Shown here piece after piece: positions 1-12,299 of a stretch of 64,000 nucleotides of DNA (positions within the stretch are counted from its first letter, which is position 1; each line of letters opens with the position of its first letter). Below the pieces are notes generated by a model. It made no database searches. It saw only the letters and a list, made by a program, of their open reading frames with translations, and was not told the origin of the DNA. The stretch spans positions 17,742,501-17,806,500 of the forward strand of contig JAVTVX010000012.1 of assembly GCA_033439265.1 (NCBI GenBank), written 5' to 3'. A program made the position numbers and the translations under genes. Source of the DNA: Dillenia suffruticosa. Its lineage: Eukaryota > Streptophyta > Magnoliopsida > Dilleniales > Dilleniaceae.

Positions 1-1465
1 GATGATAATTAGAAGTGATAAAAATTAATTTTGAGTAATTAATTTAGATTAGAAAAAAATAAAAAAATTGCTAAAATTGAATTCTAGATGGGCAAGTCGC
101 CTTATCCATATAGAGCAAGATGACCTATGAGCATGATTCAGGAAAATTAACTAAGTGCAGAACACCCAAGGCGACCTAAGAATAGCATAAGCGACCTGAG
201 GTAAACGAATCATAGAAGTCTAAGTCTGCAGAACACTTAAGGCGACCTAATCATTGGCATGAGATGGCCTGAGGTAGTTAAGCCTCAGAAGTCTATGACT
301 ACACAAAACCTAAGACGACCTAACATTTAAGACAAGACGACTTGATACATTTGAATCTCGGATGTTTGAATCTGCACACACTTAAGGTCACCCAATCTTG
401 AGCACAAGATGACCTGACCACACCTAGGACGACTCAACCATAGGTGAAGACGACTTGGTAAATTTGGGTCTCAGAAGCATAAGTCTGCAAATATCTAGGA
501 TAACTCAATTATAAAAGTAAGACAACCTGAACATAGAAAATAAAAATATTAGTCGCTTTGATAAATTCAAGTTGTCTTACTAAAAAATGCAAGTTGCCTT
601 GTAAATTAAAACTAAGTTTGAGGCGACTCATCATTTCTACAAGAAGACTTGTGTCTTGACAAAACTACTCATAGAATATACAAGTTCTCTTGTCTCTTAC
701 ATTTGAATCTTTAACAAGTAGACTCAATCACTCATCAAGGCAACCTAAGAATTTGAAATGTAAAGCTAAATCTGCTTATAATCTCGATAGATCTACCTAC
801 TATGTCTAATGATACTTTGTTCAGAAAAGCTGATTTGAATTAAATATACTGTTCACTTAGCTCACCAAACACTACAATGGATTCAATGGTATTCAACGGC
901 TAAAATCTATACTTTGACTATAAAAGCAAAATCAAAGATGAAGATTAATAAGATCTGAGATTACACAGAACATCATTGATAAACACTCTTGAAAAAACTT
1001 TGTTCTATATCTTGCTGTATTATTTTGCAAATCTGAAGATTGAAAGCTTCATTTTAATTTTATTTCACTTTGTACTCATTGTAAAAGATCAGAAATTGTG
1101 CTATTTTGTATCTTGAGCTTAAGTTGTTATTTTGTATCTTGAGCTTAAGTGGTAACGAGAGGTATCAGATTAGGGTTTGCTTGATCCTGTGAAAATCAAG
1201 TTAAGGTATTTGGGAAAATACTTGTATGGTTCACTAGCACCGTAAAAAGCTAGTTTGTAATTCTTTAGATATAATAGTGGATTTAAAAATCTAGATAAAA
1301 GTTGGGAGTAGACGTATACCAATAAAATGGAACCACTATAAATTTCTTGTATCAATAGTTCTTTAAATTTCCTTTGTTTTATTTTGTAAACTATTTTTAA
1401 ATCTTAATAATTAGTCAAAATTTAAAGATAAGCTATTCATCTCCTTTAGATTATTATATTTAGTG
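1..1465 (+). mobile_element. Sirevirus-like LTR fragment (3' part)
   Basis: The right part ends like the LTRs of the complete Sirevirus at 23084-34797. It has a stretch around 1290-1350 with a 'GGAGTAGACGTA' block followed by 'TGGAACCACTATAAA', then an 'ATTCATCTCC..TTTAG' block close to the expected 3' end. The left part (about 130-780) is full of GCGACCT/ACGACCT motifs. No primer-binding site follows, and the left end lies outside the window, so it may be a truncated or solo LTR. The end position is approximate. Confidence 0.65.
156..560 (+). repeat. Degenerate ~71-bp tandem repeat with paired motifs
   Basis: The GGCGACC-like motif recurs at 170, 241, 314 and 386 (spacings 71, 73, 72) and again at 427 and 498 (71). 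Each unit holds a second motif (GCGACCTGAGG type) about 21 bp further on, then a CTCAGAAGTCTAAG-like stretch and CTGCAGAACAC. The units are clearly decayed. The same period and layout appears in the LTR at 47515-50572. Confidence 0.75.
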
Positions 1466-2000
1466 TCAATACCTCCAAACATGTATTTTTATATTGGATT
1501 AGTTGAAGTGAGGGGTATACTTGGCAATCCGTGACAATTTAGTGAACATTTGATAGCTCAATTTCTTCAACAGCTTTGAGAAATTTTGAGCTATTTTGTT
1601 TATTTTTGAAATTAGATTAGAAATTTTATTTAGGACTTATAATATTGAGAAGAGAATATAAATAATGCATTCATGTTTTTTTTGTCTCCAAATCTTTCTC
1701 CATATTCCTTTTGAATTCATCTAACAACGTTGTTCTTACTCTTTCGTATGAAGGTGTTTTGCCTTATAATCCTTAAAACCCTATGTTTGTTGCTTACAAA
1801 ATTAAGGATTTCCACTATTAGCACATAACACCATCATAATAACTGAGGTTGGTTTGGCTCCTCTTACATTATTGGATTTTTCTATGAAACAAAATCAACC
1901 TTATCAATGACAACTTGTTATGAAAGTGGGTATACTTTTCTTGTGACAAAAAGAATGGAATGGAGATGGGGTTGTATGTGGTCCATTTATATGCATTTCT
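1466..2000. other. Unassigned AT-rich spacer
   Basis: No gene, structural RNA or recognised repeat terminus was seen here. Short open frames are unsupported. Confidence 0.5.
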
Positions 2001-2625
2001 GACCATAAGTTTCTGAATAGGATTGTAGAACAACAATAATAATCAAATTTTCATCTCACTAAAGGGGGTTGGATTTATGATCCATTATATTCTATTTCAT
2101 ATCACATATATTACAAAATATTGTGCACTCAATGCAATAAAGTTGAACATAAAATAACAATAATTCAAAATAGGTGATCGAATGTATCTCTGGCCATTTG
2201 TGATTCCGACGAGTTCCGACGACTATAATACTACCAAAATGATTTTTAGGATATATACAAAATTTTTAAATCCTTAATTTTACTCGATAGATGGTGTTGA
2301 ATTAAAAAATTTTGACTTAGGGACCCAATGCACTAGGAGGGAATTTATATAGGCTCATAATAATAAAAAAGCTATTAAAATCCTATAATTGTTACCCTAA
2401 ATTATTATTAGATTTTATAGGAAGATAATTAAATATTTAAAACGGAAAAAAAAAATTAATTATGCGGAGATTTGAATGGGCCACCAAAATTTGGCAAAAT
2501 GCAACTTAATACAAATTATTTCCATTTTTTATCATGTTGATCTCTTTCAATTATTATTTTTTCATTAACTTGATTTTGAATGCATTAGCTCATGGAATTT
2601 GAATTTTCATGAATTATTCTTAATA
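2000..2625 (-). mobile_element. Possible 3' LTR of decayed copia element
   Basis: On the minus strand a purine-rich tract (AAGTGGGAGA, about 2627-2636) follows the end of copia pol and is followed by TATTAAGAATAATTC. This is the usual polypurine-tract/LTR junction layout of plant copia elements. No matching 5' LTR could be aligned and the low-coordinate end is not defined, so this is tentative. Confidence 0.4.
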
Positions 2626-3239
2626 TTCTCCCACTTGACTTAACAAACCGACTTTAAGTCAAAACTAAGTATATTTCTTATGAAAATAGAATACACAAGT
2701 CACGGCGATAAGTCCTCTAAAAGTAAGTATTATCTTCCATGTACTATAATATTTTTTATTTTCTAATCTTATCATGATATTGACTTTATGAATAAAGCTT
2801 ACGTTTATTTGGAATTGAAACATGATAAATTTATCTAAAAAAAATATATGCACAACTTTATTGAGAAAATTTAACTCTGAGTTTCCTTTAAATAAGGTAA
2901 TAGGCCCATATTTACAATATGATCCTAAACCTATTTGTTGGCATGCTTTTGGTTAAGTGATCAATCAATATACAATCAGTGTTAATGTGTTGGATTACGA
3001 TTTTATTTTCCTAATGGCTAAGTTTTTTTTCTCGATGTGCTTACTTCAATTAGCACTCTTATTATTTTTAACCAAAAATACAATAACTGAATTGTTACAA
3101 AATATATATAATAATCTAGGTATAGAATTTAAAATCCTAAGTCTAGATATGAAACTCCTAAGTTATACTGAGTGTGACGTAGCCTCAAAACACGTCATGA
3201 ACTCAGCTTCCATAGTGGAGGTCGCAGTTAATATCTACT

Positions 3240-4500
3240 TAACACTCCTCTAGCCATCATGAAGATATAACTCGACGTTGATTACCGAGAATCAATACAA
3301 CCAACAAAGTCTGAATCCGAATATCCAACTACTTTCAGACTGTGGGTTCTTCTGCATGTAAGCATGTGCTTCTTGGTGTCTTATAGATATCTCAACAACT
3401 TTTTTGTAACTTTTCAATGTTACAAACACGGGCTACTTTGATATTTTTCTATCATCCTCACAACATGTGCTATATCAGATCTTGTACAGATCTGTGCATA
3501 CATGAGACTTTCAACAACAAAAGCATATAAGATGTTAGTAATCCGTTTCTTTTCTAAATCTGGTTTAGGGCATTGGTCCAAATTGAATTTATCCTTTTTG
3601 ATATTCGGAGTTATACTTGATAAATACTTCTCCATCCTATATCTCTTAAGCACTTTGTTATAGCTCTCTTGAGATGGTCTCATGGGATCTATCTCGATAT
3701 ATCTGTATACCAATGATATAAAATACATCATCTAAATTCTTCATCTTAAAGTTCTTAGAGAGAAACTGTTTCATCTCATACAACATTCTCTTATCATTTG
3801 TAACAAATAGTATGTTATCCATATACAGGATAAGGAAACAAAATCTGCTCTCACTGACCTTAAGGTATATGCATTGATCCACGATATTCTCTTCAAAACA
3901 GAATGAAGTGACTACATTGTGGAATTTTAAATACCACTAGCGGGAGACTTATTTCAGCCTATGTATAATTTCTTGAATTTGTACATCAAGTGCTCACTAC
4001 CACTAGAGAAAAATCCTTCAGGTTGATTTATATAAACCTCTTTCTCTAGTTCCCCATTAAGAAAATATATTTTCACATCCATTTGTTGTAACTCTATGTC
4101 AAATTGTGCAATAAGTGTCACAATGATGCGGAGAGAATTTTTCTTAGATACTGGAAAAATATTTCTGAGTAGTCAATTCCTTCCCTTTGTGTGAATCCTT
4201 TAGCAATAAGTTTGACTTTATATTACTCGATGTTGCTTAATGAGTCAATCTTAATGTTGAAGACTCATTTACATCTGATGGGTTTTATCCCATCTGACAA
4301 TTCTATAAAGTCCCAGACTCTGTTGCTCCTCATGAATTCCATCTCATCATTTATGGCATTCAGAAATAAGTTCAAATTCTTAGAGTTCATGGCTACTTTT
4401 TCGGTTCCTCTATAGCTTTGATGTTATAATCAGATTTTTAAAGGTATACTATATAGTTATCAGGTATAGTTGATCTTCTTTCTCAGGTAGATCTCATTAA
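3240..4500 (-). pseudogene. copia reverse transcriptase / RNase H remnant
   Basis: Minus-strand pieces show 'LQQMDVK..FLNGELE' and 'YINQPEGF' around 4130-4010, the conserved fingers/palm region of copia RT. Next comes 'LYMDNILFVTND' near 3810, where the YxDD box has become YMDN. The block 3731-3420 reads through 'VLKRYRMEKY', 'DQCPK' and 'SLMYAQICTRSDIA', the connection toward RNase H. Multiple frameshifts separate the pieces. The altered active-site box and the stops mean no active enzyme. Confidence 0.85.
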
Positions 4501-4989
4501 TGTTGATTCAACATTTTTTGTAGGAGAAGATTGACAAACTTGATCTTGGTAAGCTATTTGTGAAATTTTTTTATAGCCATCTGTACCCTGATTTATATCT
4601 ATAAGCATTTGAGGGTCATTTTGTATAACAACTAATTTGGTATTTGAACTTGATAGAATACTTGATGGGTCTTTTCAAAGAGTTATGTTTGAAAAGTAAT
4701 CCCTCCCACTGACCAAGTTATTTTTTTAGAAATTTAGCATTTCTAGATTTCATAAATCTAGCATGGTTGGATGGACAATAAAATTGATATCTTTTGGACT
4801 TATCGACATAACCGATAAAGTATTCACTCATGATTTTTGGATTTAGTTTTTTTTCTCTTGGATTGTAGACCCTTATCTTTGTAGGACAGTCTCAAATGCG
4901 AAAATATCTTAAAATAGGTTTCCAACCCTTGAATAATTCAAAATGAGTTTTGGTTAAAGCCTTAGTAAGAACCTTGTTTAGGATGTATA

Positions 4990-5300
4990 CTGTCATTTTA
5001 AAAGTTTCAGTCCACAAAAATTTAACAGTTTGGAATTAACCATTATATTCCTAACCATATCAAACAAGGTTCTATTCTTTCTTTCAGCTATCTTGTTTTG
5101 GTCAGGTAAACCAAGTATGGTGTATTGAACAAAAATCTCATTTTCTTGAAAGAACTTTGCAAATGGATGTGGTGCTTGTCTATCCTCTGTAAACCTTTCA
5201 TAACATTCCCCATCTTTATCTGACCTCACAACCTTTATTTGCTTACCGCATGTTGCTCTACTTCTGTCTTGAAAAATTTAAAGGTATTTAACGCTTCATC
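4990..5300 (-). pseudogene. copia integrase core remnant
   Basis: An open stretch of about 78 codons (5229-4993) starts with an 'RSDKDGE' block, which corresponds to the second catalytic aspartate region of copia integrases. It continues to 'PDQNKIAERKNRTL', the region of the catalytic glutamate, which is retained here. The N-terminal HHCC zinc domain and the C-terminal GKGY-type region are only fragmentary. In an intact element this enzyme inserts the cDNA into the chromosome. Confidence 0.85.
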
Positions 5301-5979
5301 CTTATAACAAATGATATAGAGATACATATATCATAAGTAGTTATCTATATATGAGATATAATATTTATGATGTTACGGGTCTGTATTTTGAGTTTAAATG
5401 TCCGTATGCATTATTTCAATTAATTCTGAACTCTTCCTAACACTTTTTTGAGTTTTATTGGTTTGCTTTTCCTTAATATGGTTCACATAACTCCTACAGT
5501 CACTAAAGTTTAGAGTATCAAGTACTCCAGGCTTTATCAACTTTTCTGTCCTCTTTATAAAGATGTGTCCTAATTTCTGGTATCACAACATGAAAGAGTT
5601 TTCCTCAATAATACTTTTTTTAGTTTCTATATGTGTTGTGTTCAAATAGGTATTATTTGGCAAATAAATACTATAAAATACATCCAATAATGGACCAAAA
5701 CTAACGATATTTGTATGTAAAAGCAATGTCATTTTATTATCAGGTTAAAAAGTATATCTATATTGTACAAGTTTTGAAATGAAAATTAATTTTTTAGAAA
5801 ACTTAGATATATAAAAAACTCTTTCAAATTTCAAGACATGCATACTTGCCAATATAACCTCACAATCTCTATTGGTCTTTACCCACACGTACATTTTGTT
5901 GCCCGAATAGATAAATTATTTACGATTCAAAATCAATCCACTATATGTCATGAAAAATCTCAATCATACAAGATTTATA

Positions 5980-6690
5980 ATAAGGTAATGAGATTTTCAT
6001 ATCTTTATTTTCAAACCATTGTTTGTATTTGATACAATTTTGTTTCATGTGTTACTTCTTTTTATAAAAAAAAAAACCTTTAGACTCTTTCTTTATGTCC
6101 TCCTTTGCTTTTGTGCCCTTTTTGTTTAGTTTGAACTTGCCCTTCTTCTTTTCTTGCACTGCCACATGTACACTTGTAGAATCATGTTCATCTCCATCAG
6201 TAATCTTCCTTCATCTTGAACACACATGACCAGCAGCTCATTGATAGACTATTTCTCCTTATGTCTGTTATAGGAGATCTTAAAAAAAACCATAAGATTG
6301 CGGAAAAGGAATCAGAATAAAATGTACGAGAAGATTCAGACATCTCAACCTCCAAGATTTTTAACTAAGCTGCTATGTCCTGCATTCGCATGATGTGCTC
6401 GCGCACACTGTAGATAGTATTGAACCTCACGGAAGGGAGTTGCATAATGAGGATATTGGCCAAAAACTTCTCTGATACCTGGAATTGCTCATCTATAACT
6501 TTAAGAAGAGTACAAACATTGGTGTCTTGGTTAACCAAGCCATGGATACGAACCGAAATTTTACTCCTTATAAATATGATATTTAGATGATTAGATCGCT
6601 CTCACTTTTCATAAAAAATCTTTTTATCTATAGAGATGCTATCATTCACCAGAGGTGAATGTTTAGATATTCTAAACGGAAAAGGACCAT
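5980..6690 (-). pseudogene. copia gag remnant
   Basis: Minus-strand fragments read like the UBN2-type gag domain of copia elements: a 'KWERSN' start-like block near 6600, 'VIDEQF' near 6490, then 'VREHIMRMQDIAA' near 6390. Near 6040 a partial zinc knuckle remains with the order K-GHMK-C-KYK. Frames shift several times and the first zinc-ligand cysteines are not seen in frame. The protein would have been the capsid/nucleocapsid precursor. It cannot be made from this copy. Confidence 0.75.
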
Positions 6691-6820
6691 TTCCCTCTAT
6701 ACTTTATAGTTTCCTTTGGTTAATTTGAAAAAATCTGATTTTAAATTTATGATTTGAAATACTACAAAAATAAATATACTTATTAATTCCATATGAACCG
6801 TTTAATATATGTCTACAAAT

Positions 6821-7080
6821 GCAAATATATGAATATAAATTTATGATATAAAATCTTTTGTGGGCTAAATTTATAATTAAATTAAATTTATTTGATTTTA
6901 CGATAAAATTTACCAAAAATATCTCATTCTCCATTAATATTTGTCATCAATGCAAACATATGATAATAAATATATGCCATAAAATTTTTTGTAGACTAAA
7001 TTTCTAATTCAATTAAATTTATTTGATTTTATTATAAAATTTACAAAAAAATAACTCATTTTTCAATACGTGTAAACTAA
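6821..7080. repeat. Tandem duplication, ~131-bp unit
   Basis: Two adjacent copies begin with GCAAATATATG at 6821 and GCAAACATATG at 6952. They share the blocks CTAAATTT, AAATTAAATTTATTTGATTTTA and ATAAAATTTAC in the same order. The unit is AT-rich and non-coding. It might lie in the leader or LTR of the copia remnant to its left, but that is not shown. Confidence 0.7.
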
Positions 7081-7609
7081 TTAGGAAACTACTAATAATT
7101 AGTTTTTTTTGTTCACTTTATCATTTTTTGCTTAATCCTATAATACGATCTTTCTAGTGTACTAGATAGGTTTCAATATGGTGATGGGTCACATGAAATC
7201 GCTTAAAAACCATCTGGTTTTAGACTTTTCTCCATCTTTTAGACAAAACCAGTCTAAACATGCATTAAATCAACCGTAATTATAGTATTACATAGAAAAG
7301 AGATTTCAATGAATTAAACCACTATTGAAAATAACTATTTTGATGTGTTATCTTCAATTTTATTGTTTTATACAATATAAATTTCTTATAGGATAAAATT
7401 TATTACATAAAAATAATTTTTATGGCAAATTATCTTTTTCCTAATATGATCACACCCTTATATATAATTTCCTACTTAATTATAACTGTTGTGGCTAGAC
7501 TCTAATTAATTTTAAAAATTATATTGATCACAAGATAATAATATTACTTAATTTGTTATGCCAAAGTACATAAAATTTTAATTTAAAAAATGCAACCAAA
7601 TTATATAAT

Positions 7610-7905
7610 GCATTTTATTAATTTTGTGTATCTCCTTATGTACAAATTAAATCCAAAATTAATTTTATACATGATTTTCTAAAATTTGGATTTCGAATAT
7701 ACTTTGAAAATTTTGGGAAGTTTTGAAAATTTTTTCTGAAAATTTTTCGGCTCAAAAAAATATTTTAATAATTTTAAATGCTCCATTATGTACAAAATTA
7801 TTTCAAAATTAATTTTATGCATAATCTTCAAATATCATGTTCAGGAAAAATTTTAGAATTTTTTGACATTTTTTTTGGGAATTTTTAAATCCAAAAAAAA
7901 TTAAT
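7610..7905. repeat. Imperfect tandem duplication, ~160-bp unit
   Basis: Two blocks share TTATGTACAAA, CAAAATTAATTTTAT and runs of GAAAATTTT in the same order (about 7625-7775 and 7780-7905). The stretch is AT-rich with no coding signal. It sits just downstream of the dioxygenase gene. Confidence 0.55.
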
Positions 7906-8349
7906 TTTAAAGTCTGAGAAACCAAATTGTAACATTTTAAAGCTTATTTGGCACTTTGAACAATGTTGCAATAACCAGATTGGAACAAAAAAAAAAAAAA
8001 AATGAGTGGCTGGATCTTTCAGACAAAAAAAAAAAAAGAATGTCCACGTCACCAGGATGTGTTCCAAAATTGAATGACCACGTGAACACACATATTTTCA
8101 AATATTTGAGCCCATGTGAATCTCCAGCACATTCCGTGTCCACTCCTGATTTGTAAGTAATATCAAAGATACTTATATTTTAAAGATAGCTTTGATTTCA
8201 AATGAATACAGCAGTTGTTATGACACAACACTGATTCTGATGGGATAATAATAAACCACCATAGAAATGTTAATGGTACATTGATCTAGCAGAGAACACG
8301 TTTCTAGTTACAAGGATTAAAGCACAAATTTTAGGCCTGGGAGTTTTGA

Positions 8350-11300
8350 TTAGGCAGCGGGAGTGAACTGGTAAGAGGCATAAGAAAGAGTACCATGGGT
8401 CCAGCTGCTGTGAATGAGTTTCGCCTTTGCATTCTCTCCTGCCGCACCCATTGCTACGTTCAACGGGTAGAAATGATCCGGCCGTGGATGAGCTACTTTA
8501 GCATGCGGTGCCTTCTCATCGTAGTGATTTACATCTTCATATCTACAACACAAACAACAAATTACATGCTACGATAATCTTTTCCTCTTTTTTTTTCCCC
8601 CCCAAAGACACTCTAACAAAGAGCACCCGAAATCAGCACAATCTTTTCTTTTCAATTCCATAGATGACCTAAAGCCTATAGAAAAATGGAGAACCAAAAA
8701 TTGGCAAAAGGGATTTAGGCAATGTGGGATTAAAATAATGCTCAGCAGGAGAAGCTAAAACAATTCTTCAAAATAACATTCCCCTTTCTTTTAAGCATTC
8801 CCTTCTTGGAAAAATAGAATATATAAATGCGTGTTACAGTCTGACCCCTAAGACTAAGTGTCATTTTGGTTTGATTATAGTTAGCAGGATCATTTCAAGT
8901 CTAACATCTTGAATTCTCAAAGGACATAAAACCTATGCTTCATGCCAAAATGGCAAAGGACTCAATGAACGACATTATGCTATTATCTCTACACATATGG
9001 ACGAAGCAAATATCATAAAAGCCTTATGCCTCGTCTGAGGGGCGAAACCAGAAATTTACACGGGGAGGCAAAGCACAACATGCAAGTGGTGGAGGGGCAA
9101 AGGTTAAATTTTTTTTCGGGGAGAACTCTATTTAATGTTAAATTACCTTCCCTCAAGGATAGCTTTATTCAGCCAGTCAACAAACTCCAATGCCCAAGAA
9201 GGAGGTTGAGCATTTTTAGGTCCAATGTTACTCATGTTGTGAGTTGCACTTCCAGAGCCAACGATGAGAACCCCTTCCTCCCTAAGTGGGGCTAATGCCT
9301 TGCCCAACTTATAGTGATAAGTTCCGTCACCGCTTAACTGAATGGAGAGCTGACACACTGGAATATTAGCTTCGGGGTACATGAGCATTAAAGGGATCCA
9401 TGCACCATGGTCAAGACCACGCTTTTTATCTTCTTCAACATGTTGGAAACCAAATTCCTTGAGCAACTCTACCACTCTTTTCCCCAATTCTGGAGCTCCT
9501 GGAGCTGGATATTTGATCTGGGAAGACATAAGAATCGTGTTAATTGAGAAATTTAATCTCAACCTCAACAGATTATGCTAACTGATTAAGTCTTGTACAA
9601 AACATTTTTGCATGATACAAGTATGTAGATCACACGTTCTACATATGCAAAATGGAAAACCATATCCCCCAGAACAAATCCTCCAAAAGTATCAACTCCA
9701 TTGCAGAACATTTTTGGATCATTTTGAAGGTACAAGACATTACAACCTTCCCACATGGAACCCTGGAAGTGGGAGCTTTCGAAGCAAAAGCCTCCATAAA
9801 TAATAGATCGCTTTAGACTTTTTATCACTACAAAAGAATGCCTTTAGTGACAAAAGTGTTTTTGCTAACTAAAACTCATCGCTAAAAACCTTTAGTGACC
9901 AAAAAAAAAAAAAAAAGTCGTCACCCGGTCATCACTAATACTCTGTCGCTAACAGATTTAAGTGATTGAATATAAAAAATCTTCACTAAAAGACTGAATA
10001 CAGTAATAAAAAATACCACATCGTCACTAAAAGTAGTTTGGTCAACACTTTCTAGTGACAACATTTAGTGATAAAAAGGTAGTCACTGAAAATGGACCAG
10101 TAGTCAGGCCAAAACCGGTAGGAATATGCTTACCGGTGAGAACCATCAAAAACTGGCCGGCAGCCATTGGAACCACCGGTCATGCCGATAGCAGCCTAAA
10201 CCAACGGTCTTGCTGGCACTGCCAACCTGAACTGGCAAACCTTGCATCGGCAACTTGAACTGCCATCGGCACCGGTAGCCTGAACCGGCGAAACCAGCAC
10301 AAATCCGCCAGAACCACGAGAATTGGCAGGAGTCTACTGGTTCAGGCCGGGACTTAATAGTGCAGTTGGGCCAGTCTCCGGTCGGTCCAATTAAAGTGGC
10401 TTCAAGGATATTTATATGTAGCCAGAATTTTGTTGTCATTTGATATGGAAAGATTACTATGACCCTTTTAGTGACGATAATTATACACATGGTCGTCACT
10501 AAAAGTCACAAGACAGTAGTAAAAGTCATCGGACACATTTTAAATATAGTTATTAATAATATAGTTATTAAACACTGTGTGCCATAAAATTTATAAGTAA
10601 CCGTGATCTGACTATAGTTATTAAACACGCTATGTCACAAAATTTATAAGTCAACCGTTATTATTTTTAAATATAAATATATAATTATATTTTTTAAAAT
10701 ATAAAATATTAATCACAACATTTATAAAAATTAATATCAACCATATAATAAAAATTAAGAATTTATAAATTTACATTTTTATTGTTTAAAAGTAGCAAAT
10801 AAGAAGAAAAAATAAATAAAACATAACAATAAATATAAAATAAAGTCACCTAACTTTAAAGTAAAAATCTAAAGATAAAATTATGTCACGTACAAAAGTG
10901 TTAAAATTTATAAAGAAAGGGAGAAAAGAAAAGAAGAGAAAGCATGAAAACATCTCCTTTAAGTTAGAAATAAAGGGGTGACATCATTATTAACAAATTG
11001 TTTAAGTGATTTTTTTTTATGAGTTTTTTTGGAATAAGTTATAAATTTTCCACTCTCTTCATTTTTCCAATGGAGTAATATAATACCATTGTGAAGGTGA
11101 TTTTATTTCTTTTTCTTTGAAGCAATAACTTTGACTCTATTAATAATAAAAGGGCTTTCATCGACATTTGTTATCGTAGTTGATCAAAAGAGTTGCGTCT
11201 CATTCTTATACCCAGATTCGACTCGGTATGGGAACGAGAAAAAACTAATGTTAGAAGATCCACCATGCGGAGCGGGTCCTACAGCGATCAGTTTAGATTT

Positions 11301-12189
11301 AATTGAGGCAAAATCTCATATACTAAGTGGTGACCAAACTAAAGTACCAAAAATAAAATAATAAAAGGACTTTCACTCTTTGATTAATAATATAAGAAAG
11401 AGAGATGGAGTTTTTCAAATATAACAAAAATCAATATCAGAACCAGGAATAATTATAATAACTACAAGTGAATTTTGTAAAATCTTAAGGATTATACGGT
11501 TTAAGAATCGACTTGTTATTAATTTGCAAATTTGTATAGCTTGATTGTATAAATAATTGAACTTATGAATTAACCTGTAAAATGTATTACTCAAGAGTTG
11601 ATCCGATCCGACCACCGGTTTGGTCCGGATTTAATAATTATGGTTGGAACCATGAAACTGTGAACAGGATTCGAACCGTGCTTGGAACCTCCGTTTTCAC
11701 ACGTGAAAAAGGTCGATTTCAATGGTTGACTTTTTAATCTAGTGTAATCTAGTGTACGTTGTGTTATGAATTTGGATCTCTCAAAGCGTTAAGAATTGTA
11801 CAACAAAATTATTATAATTATTATTATTATTATTATTTTGTTTTAGAAAATTGTGAACCAACTCAACCTATTCTTCTTGTGGGTGTGGAATAATTTACTA
11901 AAATAATAAAAAAAAAAATCTAAAAATAGAAAATAAATGGAAGAGAGAAGGAAGGGAAAACCTGGTACATGTGTTTGGGGAAGAAGTCATAGATGTCGTG
12001 GATGGTATCGTTGTGTTGGACAAGGTTGACAGTAGGAACATCGGTCTCCCAATGGCCGGAGATGATGAGAATGGATTTGGGCTTTTGGGTCCAAACCCTT
12101 TGCTGCCACGCTTCCAAGAAATGCCTCGCCGGCATGGTTTTGTCGATCGACATAGTCGGCGATCCATGCGATATGAAAAACGTATCCAT
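8350..12189 (-). CDS. DODA-like: LigB/DODA-type extradiol ring-cleavage dioxygenase
   Basis: Three exons on the minus strand: 12189-11962, 9517-9147 and 8542-8350, joined at GT-AG sites with compatible phases. They give 263 residues, the usual length for plant LigB/DODA proteins. Conserved blocks are ISHGSP (His8), ISGHWET (His46), DHGAW (His113), ATHN (His169) and [10 protein letters not shown] (His223). By homology, His8, His46 and His223 are the likely metal ligands. The family are soluble non-haem, metal-dependent dioxygenases that open catechol rings such as L-DOPA, and the protein has no signal peptide or membrane span. The stretch after ATHN reads NIGPKNAQP, unlike the motif of betalain-forming DODAs as I recall it, so the native substrate is uncertain. 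The start at 12189 matches the family N-terminus [11 protein letters not shown]. An in-frame Met at 12228 would add 13 mostly charged residues. Intron 1 (2.4 kb) holds a transposon insertion. Confidence 0.93.
9826..10535. mobile_element. CACTA-like non-autonomous insertion in intron 1
   Basis: It begins CACTACAAAAGAATG, a typical CACTA-superfamily terminus. Many subterminal copies of TTTAGTGAC and GTCACTAAAAG follow in both orientations on both sides of a GC-richer centre. The right terminus (expected ..TTTTGTAGTG) is not clean near 10510-10535, so that end is approximate or truncated. No transposase frame was seen. It lies wholly inside intron 1 of the dioxygenase gene. Confidence 0.65.
10090..10400. 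repeat. GC-rich quasi-repetitive block (ACCGGT / CTGAACYGGC)
   Basis: Inside the CACTA-like insertion is a GC-rich block. It contains repeated ACCGGT and related words such as CCTGAACCGGC, CCTGAACTGGC and ACTTGAACTGCC, spaced roughly 20-40 bp. Open frames across it on both strands look like by-products of this composition. Confidence 0.6.
10545..10665. repeat. Short direct duplication
   Basis: Two adjacent copies of ATAGTTATTAAACAC..AAATTTATAAGT..AACCGT lie at about 10560-10605 and 10614-10660. They are within intron 1, just right of the CACTA-like insertion. No function is inferred. Confidence 0.6.
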
Positions 12190-12276
12190 CTTCTTCTTAT
12201 GTTTGATTTTTGATTCGTGTGTTTCCAATGGTGGCCTCTTTATTCGAAGGGTTGGTTCATAATGTCATCCTTTCCA

Positions 12277-12293
12277 TATAAATATATTATATT
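12277..12293 (-). promoter_or_regulatory. Candidate TATA box of the dioxygenase gene
   Basis: The minus strand reads AATATATTTATATGG about 90-100 bp upstream of the start codon at 12189. That is a suitable distance for a plant TATA box with a short 5' leader. The region is AT-rich, so chance is possible. Confidence 0.4.
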
Positions 12294-12299
12294 GTACTT

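Larger units (their letters stand above)
2640..6720 (-). mobile_element. Decayed Ty1/copia internal region
   Basis: Reading the minus strand from 6720 downward gives gag, then protease-core, integrase, reverse transcriptase and RNase H pieces in copia order. All are broken by stops and frameshifts. There is no recognisable primer-binding site. It is an old insertion between the left LTR fragment and the dioxygenase gene. The separate coding remnants are listed below. Confidence 0.85.

Noticed and set aside
10055-10499. ORFs of 67 and 117 residues in the GC-rich intron block
   Set aside because: They follow from the ACCGGT-type quasi-repeat, and both strands are open over it.
11131-11361. 76-residue ORF inside intron 1 of the dioxygenase gene
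   Set aside because: No recognisable motif, AT-rich flanks, and it lies within an intron on the opposite strand.
8350-12189. Betalain biosynthesis cluster around the dioxygenase
   Set aside because: No cytochrome P450, glucosyltransferase or MYB gene is nearby, and the betalain-type motif is absent.
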